Part shown: piece after piece, positions 1 through 6,404 of the stretch
Position numbering within the stretch: position 1 is the stretch's first letter
How the letters are laid out: every line of letters begins with the position of its first letter
NCBI GenBank assembly: GCA_021807585.1
Contig: JAKBCQ010000019.1
Location: forward strand, 1-12,098
Length of the DNA stretch: 12,098 bases
DNA from: Planctomycetota bacterium
GTDB lineage: Bacteria > Planctomycetota > Planctomycetia > Isosphaerales > Isosphaeraceae
Direction: 5' to 3'
Program-made: the position numbers and the translations under genes
Notes under the pieces: model-generated
Databases searched by the model: none
Seen by the model: the letters and a program-made list of their open reading frames with translations, nothing else
What the model was told of the DNA's origin: nothing

Positions 1-669
1 CACAACGCGATCTACGCGGCGGTTTTGGCGAGCCTCGACGAAGGGGTGGGAAGGCTCGTGAGCGAACTTGAACGTCTTAACCTTACCGATCGTACTATTG
101 TTATATTCATATCTGATAACGGCGGGCTCTCGGTCCACGAGGGACCGAACACCCCCTCGACTTCGAACGCGCCGCTTCGAGACGGCAAGGGCTATTTATA
201 TGAGGGAGGAACACGCGTTCCGTTGATCGTCGTCTGGCCCGGGGTCGTCAAGCCGGGCTCAACCGCCGATGTTCCGGTGTGCGGGATCGATCTTTATCCC
301 ACGATTCTTGAGATCGCCGGGGTCGACGCGGTTCGTCGCGGCGCGATCGACGGCGTGAGCCTGACGCCGATCCTTAAGGGAGACGGATCGATCCACCGTG
401 ACGCGCTATTCCAACATTACCCGCATTACAGCAACCAGGGGGGTAAACCGGGGGGATCGATCCGCGAGGGAAATCTGAAACTGATTGAATTCTACGAAGA
501 TAATCATATCGAACTGTATGATTTGGCGAACGATCCCGGAGAAACGCGCGATCTCGCCGCAAGCTTGCCCAAAGACGCCGAGCGGCTGCGGAATAAGCTC
601 AAAGCGTGGCGCGAGAGCGTCGACGCCCGTATGCCCCGGCCCAATCCCTCGTACGTTCCGCCGCGGTGA
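1..669 (+). CDS. Sulfatase, C-terminal part (5' end outside window)
   Basis: This is the C-terminal 222 residues of a type I (formylglycine-dependent) sulfatase, which hydrolyses sulfate esters, typically on sulfated polysaccharides in the planctomycete periplasm or outside the cell. The frame is open from base 1 and reads HNAIYAAVLASLDEGVGRL, so the TTG at 25 is not the real start. The metal-binding motif SDNGG is present, with Asp and Asn at window residues 39-40. The conserved Lys63 and the K-G-x-x-x-E-G-G-T-R motif (63-72), which contact sulfate in this family, are also present. The late family motif IELYDLANDPGE and a C-terminal helix follow, and the gene stops with TGA at 667-669. The catalytic CxPSR/CxAxR cysteine and the signal peptide lie upstream, outside the window. 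It converges on the minus-strand LEPR-XLL genes, so it is not in their operon. The substrate cannot be told from this part. Confidence 0.95.
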   Translation, partial: HNAIYAAVLASLDEGVGRLVSELERLNLTDRTIVIFISDNGGLSVHEGPNTPSTSNAPLRDGKGYLYEGGTRVPLIVVWPGVVKPGSTADVPVCGIDLYPTILEIAGVDAVRRGAIDGVSLTPILKGDGSIHRDALFQHYPHYSNQGGKPGGSIREGNLKLIEFYEDNHIELYDLANDPGETRDLAASLPKDAERLRNKLKAWRESVDARMPRPNPSYVPPR

Positions 670-745
670 GAGGGAAACCGCTCGATCGGTTGAAACGAGC
701 GTCTTGCTCATTCGATCCGCCCCTCGGGCCGCGCCAGGTCGAGTC

Positions 746-780
746 AAGAAAAAAGGCCGAGCGATCGTAATCGCCCGGCC
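746..780 (-). terminator. Intrinsic terminator of the minus-strand paralogue pair
   Basis: Read on the minus strand, positions 780 to 755 form an 11-bp stem. GGCCG, a G-U wobble and GCGAT pair with ATCGC and CGGCC around a four-base loop. A run of six T, then C and TT, follows at 754-746. This is a textbook rho-independent terminator, 28 bases beyond the TAA stop of the 808-3006 gene. On the plus strand the same hairpin is preceded by A's and has no T-run after it, so it probably serves the sulfatase poorly. Confidence 0.85.
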
Positions 781-807
781 CGCTGGAATTGATCGGCTTC
801 ATTCGGC

Positions 808-3006
808 TTAGTTCCGAGGCAGGCTGAGGGGTCCGACGGGGAGTAGGTTGGGGACGGTGAAGACCCCGCCGCGAATCCCGACGACGCGATCGGCCGAGAG
901 GATAAGTACGTTGTTTCTCATATGGATGCGCGTATGACCGATGGGCTGACCGATGACCTCGGAGTTCGCCAACGAATTGATTTGAACGAGGTTCAAGAAG
1001 CCGTTGTCGTTGACGACGAGGCCGTTCGCGCGTTGCGACCGGAACGAGCGAAGGTTCCCCTGGACGTCGACGAGCGCCGTCCCTGCGAGCTCGGGATGGA
1101 ACGATCCGCTCAGGTCGGTGAGCAGATTGGGGTCTTTGAGCGTGATCGTGCTGATATGAGCGAGCGAGGTTGCGCTGTAAAGTTGAACGACGTTCACGCC
1201 GTTTTGCACTCCGGTATCGAGCGCGAGATTCTCCTCGACGCTGCCGAGCGCCCTGGGGATCGACGTCGGGTTGGGCGCCGCGACCGATGCGGGCTGGGTA
1301 AGTTGCCCGCGGGTTTGCTCGGCGAGATTGCCGTTCTGGTTGGTGGCGGCGAGGACGCCGTTTTGCACCTGATCGGGGGTCGCGGAGATGAACGCCGCGG
1401 TTCCACCGAGATAAAGGACGGGTTTCGCGGGCACTCCCGTCGCCGCTCCGCTTAAGAAGAAGTGATTCTTCGGCGAGTAAGGCGCGCCGACCGCGACCGC
1501 CGATCCCGTCGCGAGGCTCTTGGTCAGATCGATTTGCATGACGGTTCCGGTGGTGTTCGAAGTCGAATCGATCACGTATGTGTTCACGTCGGTTGAAGCT
1601 AGGCCGTCGATCGAAGTGATTCCCTTGGACGCGAGATCGGCGGTGCTGAATCCGCCGACGAACGCCCCCGTCGACGCGTTGAAGGCGTCGATCGTCGTCG
1701 CGTCCCCCACGAGGACGACGAGCGAACCCGCGTCGCGTCCGAGCGAAACCCCCGCGGTGGAAGATGGTATGAAGCCCGAGAGGGGGATCGTCTGGAGGAC
1801 GTTCCCGTTCAATGCGTCAAAACGTACAAGCGCGTTTGAGGTGGGATCGTATCCGTAGATTTGCGGATCGCCGACCGCGGGGAATTGCTGTGCTTGCGCG
1901 TTCACATGATTTACCATGATATTCACGCCCATCGCCTCTTGTCCGAACGCGGGCTTGAATCCGTTGACGGGTGTCGCCGAGGCGGTTGCGAAGGAGGGAC
2001 CGACGGTTCCCGCGGGATTGATTCCCGCGCCGGTGGCGACGTACGAGACGTTGCCGACGCTGGGGGTGTTGAAGCCGCCGAAGCCCGCCGAAGGCGTTCC
2101 TGGAATGCTGACGACGTTGACCGTGCTGACGCCGACGCCGCCCCGCGCCGCGGTGCCGCCCCCGGCTCCAGGACCGCTGGAAACGCCGCCGAAGGGAAGC
2201 GTTCCGCCGATCGAACCGGCGCGAGCCGCAGTGGTTACGTTGCCGAAACCAGTCGCGGGTTGAAACGTCGGCGTCGCGGTCGAAAGGATCGTCGACCCAG
2301 TCGAGATCGAACCGCCGATTCCATTGAATCCGGGTAAACCGACGAACCCCGACAGACCGCCGACCCCCGCGTTCGTTCCCGCGCCGCCGCCGACGGGGTT
2401 GAACCCCGTTCCCGTGGCGCCGCCGGCGCCGATCGTCACCGCGCCGCTCCCGGCGCTCGCGGTGGTGGTCGTCGTCGATGCGATCGTCGCGGTTGTCGCG
2501 GTTACCGGCGCGCCCGCCGAAGCCGCCTCGACCAAAGCGACGGGAAGCGCCGACGCGTGAATTTGCGAATTCGCCGCCATCGAATTGAGGAATAACGATC
2601 CCACCCCCGCGGTCAGATTGACGTCGCCGCCGGGGATCAAATTAAAATTCTTCAGATTAATCGTACCAATATAATGCGTGCCGACTCCGCTAATATCACC
2701 GATCGGTATACTTGGATCATGAATGCTCGCCAGATACGCCTGGCCGTTCCCCCCTTGAACGCGACCGACGATCATCGTATCAATCGCCGTATCGTTATAT
2801 TCCAAATTCAATGCGCCGTTGGGAGAAACCGACGACCCCGCGAGCGTCCCCGTTCCATACAATCGAATTGTTACGTGAGCGCCCTGCGGCGTTCGATAAG
2901 CGAACACCTTGACCGGAGGCTCGACGGCCGCCGCGCTGAGGAGACTCCGTTCCTCAAGCCCCTCGACGAACGGTCGGGTTTTTCGCGTCATCCTGCGCTT
3001 GATCAT
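808..3006 (-). CDS. Secreted LEPR-XLL-type protein with Gly/Thr-rich linker (paralogue A)
   Basis: A 732-residue protein of unknown function, probably exported. After a basic start (MIKRRMTRKTRP) comes LEERSLLSA at residues 17-25. This is a variant of the LExRxLLS motif found at the N-terminus of many planctomycete extracellular proteins; its role in export is not settled. Residues about 29-150 form a conserved beta-rich domain (TPQGAHVTIRLYGTGTLAG, NLIPGGDVNL, GVGSLFLNSMAANSQ). Residues about 150-349 are a low-complexity linker, first Ala/Thr-rich and then strongly Gly-rich. The last 383 residues look like propeller blades (IYGYDPTSNALVRFDALNGN, then GVSLGRDAGSLVVLVGDA), but no enzyme motif is recognised. 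The start is set by GGAGG six bases before the ATG and by alignment with its neighbour. It lies 101 bp downstream of that paralogue and is probably co-transcribed with it. No cysteine-based or transmembrane anchor is seen. Confidence 0.88.
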   Translation of the reverse strand: MIKRRMTRKTRPFVEGLEERSLLSAAAVEPPVKVFAYRTPQGAHVTIRLYGTGTLAGSSVSPNGALNLEYNDTAIDTMIVGRVQGGNGQAYLASIHDPSIPIGDISGVGTHYIGTINLKNFNLIPGGDVNLTAGVGSLFLNSMAANSQIHASALPVALVEAASAGAPVTATTATIASTTTTTASAGSGAVTIGAGGATGTGFNPVGGGAGTNAGVGGLSGFVGLPGFNGIGGSISTGSTILSTATPTFQPATGFGNVTTAARAGSIGGTLPFGGVSSGPGAGGGTAARGGVGVSTVNVVSIPGTPSAGFGGFNTPSVGNVSYVATGAGINPAGTVGPSFATASATPVNGFKPAFGQEAMGVNIMVNHVNAQAQQFPAVGDPQIYGYDPTSNALVRFDALNGNVLQTIPLSGFIPSSTAGVSLGRDAGSLVVLVGDATTIDAFNASTGAFVGGFSTADLASKGITSIDGLASTDVNTYVIDSTSNTTGTVMQIDLTKSLATGSAVAVGAPYSPKNHFFLSGAATGVPAKPVLYLGGTAAFISATPDQVQNGVLAATNQNGNLAEQTRGQLTQPASVAAPNPTSIPRALGSVEENLALDTGVQNGVNVVQLYSATSLAHISTITLKDPNLLTDLSGSFHPELAGTALVDVQGNLRSFRSQRANGLVVNDNGFLNLVQINSLANSEVIGQPIGHTRIHMRNNVLILSADRVVGIRGGVFTVPNLLPVGPLSLPRN
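1622..1758. repeat. 137-bp near-identical segment, copy 1 (in paralogue A)
   Basis: This segment matches 3925-4061 at 136 of 137 positions; the one difference is G1702 versus A4005, a synonymous third-base change. It encodes the stretch from the STAGVSLGRDAG region to STADLASKG in the C-terminal domain. Sequence on both sides, and conserved protein stretches elsewhere, carry many synonymous differences. Similarity is therefore locally much higher than in the rest of the pair. Confidence 0.93.
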
Positions 3007-3107
3007 CGCACGCCTCCGGCGTTTGCGAAACGAGGGCCGTCCGCCGGCTCGGCGCCGGTCTCACCCCGTTCCCATCGGCAATCGTTCCGTCAAGTCATCA
3101 CTAGTTA
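3007..3107. other. 101-bp spacer between tandem paralogues
   Basis: No gene. A 5-bp GC hairpin (CCGGC 3044-3048 with GCCGG 3054-3058) lacks a T-run on either strand, so it is not a credible terminator and read-through from 3108-4964 into 808-3006 is likely. An 11-bp palindrome CTAGTTACTAG (3101-3111) overlaps the TAG stop of the upstream gene. The ribosome-binding site of the downstream gene (GGAGG, on the minus strand at 3013-3017) lies at the left end. Confidence 0.6.
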
Positions 3108-4964
3108 CTAGGAATTATTGGGCAAACTAAGCGGTCCCACAGCCTGAATGTTCGGCACGGTGAACACCCCGCCGCGAATCCCGACGACGCGATTCGCCGA
3201 AAGAATCAACACGTTGTTTCTCATATGAATGTGGGTGTGACCGACGGGTTGGCCGATCACCTCCGAATTCCCCAACGAGCTGATCTGAACGAGGTTCAGG
3301 AATCCGTTATCGTTCAACACGAGCCCGTTCGCGCGTTGCGAGCGGAACGAGCGGAGATTCCCCTGGACGTCGACGAGCGCCGTCCCCGCGAGCTCGGGAT
3401 GGAACGACCCGCTCAGATCGGTGAGAAGATTCGGATCTTTGAGCGTGAGCGTTCCTTGTTGTTTCAGCGTCGCCGGCGAATAAAGCTCGACGACGTTCAC
3501 CCCGTTCTGCACCCCGGTATCGAGCGCGAGATTTTGTTCGACCCCGCCGAGAGCGTGGAGCGGAACCGTCGGATTGAGCGCCGCGACCGACGCCGGCCCG
3601 GGCAAGACCGCCCGCGTCTGTTCCGTAAGCGGACCCCTTTGAGCGATCGCGGTCATCACGCCGTTTTCCAGCGATAAAGGCGTGAGCGTGTTGAAATGTC
3701 CCGTCCCGGCCAGGTAAATGCCCGGTCGCGCCGAGATCCCCGTCGCGCCCCCGCCGAGGAAGAACTCCTTTTGAGGGATGAACGGCTCGCCCACGACGAC
3801 GGCCGAACCCGTCGCGAGGCTCTTCGTCAGGTCGATACCCAAAACCGTACCCGTCGATCCCGAAGTCGAATCAATCACATAAGTTTGCGTATCGTTCGAC
3901 GCCAGTCCGTCGATCGCGGTGATCCCCTTGGACGCGAGATCGGCGGTGCTGAATCCGCCGACGAACGCCCCCGTCGACGCGTTGAAGGCGTCGATCGTCG
4001 TCGCATCCCCCACGAGGACGACGAGCGAACCCGCGTCGCGTCCGAGCGAAACCCCCGCGGTCGATGTCGGCATGAAGCCCGACAGCGGTATCGTCTGCTG
4101 AACGTTACCGGTCAAAGCGTCAAAACGAATCAGTGCATTTGATGTCGAATCATATCCGTAGATCTGAGGATCGCCGACCGCGGGGAATTGTTGCGACTGC
4201 GCGTTAATCTGATTGATCACGACGTTGACGCCGGTCGCTTGCTGTCCGAACGAGGGTTTAACTCCCGCGACGGTGATCTTGGTTATCGTGGTGGTGGATG
4301 TCGATGAATTCGAAGTCGCGGTCGTCGAAACCGAAGTGACCGGGGTCGTCGCGGAGGCTGAAGTCGTCGTCGACGACGAAGGCGAAGTGAGAGAGAACGC
4401 CGGCGACGAGGTCGAAGACGCCGACGATGTCGTCGCGACGCTTTGGGTTGAAGCGAGCGATCCCGACGATTCGGTCGTTCCCGCCGAAGTCGTCGTAGTA
4501 ATAATCGATGATAAATGCACTTGCGAATTCGATGCCATGGAATTGAGGAAGAGCGACCCCACGCCCCCCGTCATATTGATCGCCCCGCCCGGTATCAGAT
4601 TAAAATTCCTCAAATTCACGATGCCGACGGGGGTTGCGCCGATACCGCTCAGATCGCCGAGCGGAATCGCGGCGTCTTTGATCGTCGCAAGATACGCGGT
4701 GCGGCTTCGACCGCCGACGCGCGCGATGATTCCACTCGCCGAAGTCGTCCCCTCATAAACGAGGTTGAGCGCTCCGTCGGCCGATTCGGTGCTGCCGGCG
4801 AGTGTGCCGGGTCCGAAGAGCGTGATCGTCACGCGTGAACCTTGCGGAGTCGAATAAGCGAGTTCTTTGAGAGGAGGCGGCGTCGCGCCTCCGCTTAACA
4901 ATCGACGGTCTTCGAGTCCCTCAAGGACCGGACGTCTATCTAGCTTGCGACTCCGCGGTTTCAT
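3108..4964 (-). CDS. Secreted LEPR-XLL-type protein with Ser/Thr-rich linker (paralogue B)
   Basis: A 618-residue paralogue of the 808-3006 product, function unknown. I chose the ATG at 4964 over an in-frame GTG at 5027. GGAGG lies six bases upstream, the basic N-terminus matches the paralogue, and LEDRRLLSG then falls at residues 17-25, exactly where the neighbour has its motif. Residues about 29-150 form the conserved domain (TPQGSRVTITLFGPGTLAG, NLRNFNLIPGG, GVGSLFLNSMASNSQ). Residues about 150-235 are an almost pure Ser/Thr linker of about 85 residues, much shorter and different in composition from the Gly-rich linker of the neighbour. The final 383 residues match the neighbour's C-terminal domain without net length change. 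It is probably surface-exposed or extracellular. As the first gene of the pair, it is probably transcribed from the AT-rich region beyond 4965. Assignment as a paralogue is certain; biological role is not. Confidence 0.88.
   Translation of the reverse strand: MKPRSRKLDRRPVLEGLEDRRLLSGGATPPPLKELAYSTPQGSRVTITLFGPGTLAGSTESADGALNLVYEGTTSASGIIARVGGRSRTAYLATIKDAAIPLGDLSGIGATPVGIVNLRNFNLIPGGAINMTGGVGSLFLNSMASNSQVHLSSIITTTTSAGTTESSGSLASTQSVATTSSASSTSSPAFSLTSPSSSTTTSASATTPVTSVSTTATSNSSTSTTTITKITVAGVKPSFGQQATGVNVVINQINAQSQQFPAVGDPQIYGYDSTSNALIRFDALTGNVQQTIPLSGFMPTSTAGVSLGRDAGSLVVLVGDATTIDAFNASTGAFVGGFSTADLASKGITAIDGLASNDTQTYVIDSTSGSTGTVLGIDLTKSLATGSAVVVGEPFIPQKEFFLGGGATGISARPGIYLAGTGHFNTLTPLSLENGVMTAIAQRGPLTEQTRAVLPGPASVAALNPTVPLHALGGVEQNLALDTGVQNGVNVVELYSPATLKQQGTLTLKDPNLLTDLSGSFHPELAGTALVDVQGNLRSFRSQRANGLVLNDNGFLNLVQISSLGNSEVIGQPVGHTHIHMRNNVLILSANRVVGIRGGVFTVPNIQAVGPLSLPNNS
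3925..4061. repeat. 137-bp near-identical segment, copy 2 (in paralogue B)
   Basis: Partner of 1622-1758 in direct orientation, offset 2303 bp. The match ends abruptly on both sides, at C3924 against T1621 and at C4062 against G1759. It could act as a substrate for recombination between the two genes; a crossover would delete about 2.3 kb and leave one chimaeric gene. Confidence 0.93.
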
Positions 4965-5429
4965 CTCGCGCCTCCGGCTCGCTTCCAGCACACGCCGCGA
5001 TCCTTCGCGGTCGGAATGATTCTTCACTCAAATCGGCAATCCTTAACGCGCGACATCAATCCCTCTTCGAAAGATTTGAGACTCGGCGAGCGCGACGGGG
5101 GGGATGAGCAAACCTGTCGAACGAAACTTGAGAAAAAATCGGCGAAATCGCCTAAATTCCCCGGTTCCCAGATCGTGGCCGAGAGGGGGAATTCGAGCGC
5201 ATCACCAGGCGAACGCTCGAGGAAAAGCCGTCCGGCAGTCGACGGTCGAGAAAGGTTCCTTCAGCATACCCGCGCCGGAGTTTCAAACCGGTCGCAAACG
5301 ATCTTCCTCGATGAGCCGTTTCGTTTGATTTCATGATTTGTCGGGGCCGACTTTATTTTGAATTGTATATCATCCTTTTATACTTTTGAAACACGATTTT
5401 ACGAGCGAGCCAAGCTTTCATTAATATAT

Positions 5430-5458
5430 CATATAGATATTATACGATATAATATCAA
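5430..5458 (-). promoter_or_regulatory. Possible promoter with palindromic operator for the paralogue pair
   Basis: On the minus strand, TTGATA (5458-5453) and TATATG (5435-5430) are spaced by 17 bases. They match the sigma-70 -35 and -10 consensus at 5/6 and 4/6 positions. A perfect inverted repeat, GATATTATA-CGA-TATAATATC (5436-5456), fills the spacer, where a repressor or spacer-binding activator would sit. The start codon at 4964 lies about 465 bases downstream, implying a long leader. The region is very AT-rich, so chance matches are likely and this is only a candidate. Confidence 0.25.
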
Positions 5459-6392
5459 ATTCGACGCTCGGGTCGATCAACCAAACTGGATCAGTTCCAG
5501 AACTTGAATCGAGCATTCCTCAAACCGCGATCCGTTCATCGCCGACCGGATTGAACCGGCTCGAGATCATCCGACTTCCTGTCACAGGATGCCGGGATTC
5601 CGAGAGAGAGTCGTTCGTGTTCGCTAGATCAAGGGCTTCGCCCGAGGGCTGAGAATTCCGGGGTCCGCGGCCCGCCAAGAAAACACATGTCAGTCGACAC
5701 GAAAATCGACCCTCATCCGCAAACCCAACCCTAACATCCCAAAAGGCGATAAATCCCCTACTTTTAATCTCGCACAAGAGAACCCGACATAATCCAAAAA
5801 ATTCCAAAATTTTGGGAACCAAATTCCGCATTCGTCGTCTATATTATAGAGAGAGAAATTCGATTCGAAATCCAAAAACTTTGCGTACCAAAATTAGCCG
5901 AATCAATCCTTCGATTAAAACCCTTATTGTTTTCACATTTCCCAAGTTATGCGAATCCTCAAGAACACGCAACAATCGTCGCGATCGACGCGGTATCGAT
6001 CGATTGTCAATCGCCCGCAAAGCGAACGATCGACCCACTCGCCTCTCCAACCGATGAATCTCGCCCATACAGATTACGCAAACGCCCCAAGATCCGAATG
6101 GCTTCGCTCGGCAGGTTTTCTTAAACATCTTGTCCTAAAGGAACTTACCGCAACCCACGACGTCACGAACACGCGATTGTATCGCTCCGAGACGGTTGTA
6201 ACGGCGGAATTGCGAACCGTTCGACTCGGTTTATCACGTCGATCCTGATCCAATCATGAAACGAAAGCGACGAGAACGCGGGGTCGTTGGCGCGGCTTTG
6301 CGGGTCGGGTTAAGATCGCCTTTAGAACCCCGCCGGGACAATCAAGGCCGTCGTTGCGATTCTCCTCACTTTTAAAGGTTGAACGATTGAGT

Positions 6393-6398
6393 AAGGTG
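6393..6398 (+). promoter_or_regulatory. Ribosome-binding site that sets the start of the large redox protein
   Basis: AAGGTG at 6393-6398 lies six bases before the ATG at 6405 and is a moderate Shine-Dalgarno match. It favours this ATG over an in-frame TTG at 6354, which would place 17 extra residues before the signal peptide. No clear -35/-10 pair is seen just upstream. Confidence 0.6.
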
Positions 6399-6404
6399 CG
6401 AATT

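Larger units (their letters stand above)
4965..6404. other. Divergent intergenic region, about 1.4 kb, no convincing gene
   Basis: The region separates the minus-strand paralogue pair from the large plus-strand redox gene. Short open frames exist on both strands (for example minus 5520-5831 and plus 5949-6248). Their products resemble nothing I know, and none has a clear ribosome-binding site. AT-rich islands lie around 5340-5460 and 5690-5960. Visible structures are a 21-bp palindrome at 5436-5456, CCAAAATTTTGG at 5804-5815, CTATATTATAG at 5839-5849, and two small hairpins at 5543-5563 and 5577-5589. GCGGGGT near 6277 could pair at a distance with ACCCCGC near 6330. It probably holds the promoters of both flanking units and long leaders; a small RNA cannot be excluded. 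Confidence 0.6.

Noticed and set aside
1861..2560. Long plus-strand open frames opposite paralogue A
   Set aside because: They are antisense shadows of the Gly/Ala-rich linker codons; the products are Pro/Ala/Arg low-complexity and lack start signals.
3041..3060. Terminator between the two paralogues
   Set aside because: The GC hairpin has only five base pairs and no T-run on either strand.
4965..5027. Upstream GTG start adding 21 residues to paralogue B
   Set aside because: The ATG at 4964 has GGAGG six bases upstream and puts the LExRxLLS motif at residues 17-25, as in paralogue A.
5541..5632. tRNA gene on the minus strand
   Set aside because: A GGTTCAATCC T-arm-like sequence is present, but the loop has only six bases, the adjacent hairpin has a three-base loop, and no acceptor stem or D-arm fits.
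5520..5831. Minus-strand open frame of 103 codons in the intergenic region
   Set aside because: No recognisable domain, no clear ribosome-binding site, and its composition is unlike the real genes here; probably chance.
5844..6248. Overlapping open frames of 60-100 codons on both strands
   Set aside because: They overlap one another in several frames, with Arg/Ser-rich products typical of non-coding translation of this DNA and no known motif.
6354..6404. Upstream TTG start giving a 1760-residue form of the large protein
   Set aside because: It would place 17 residues before a normal signal peptide. The ATG at 6405 has AAGGTG at suitable spacing and begins directly with the MSVISARR signal peptide.
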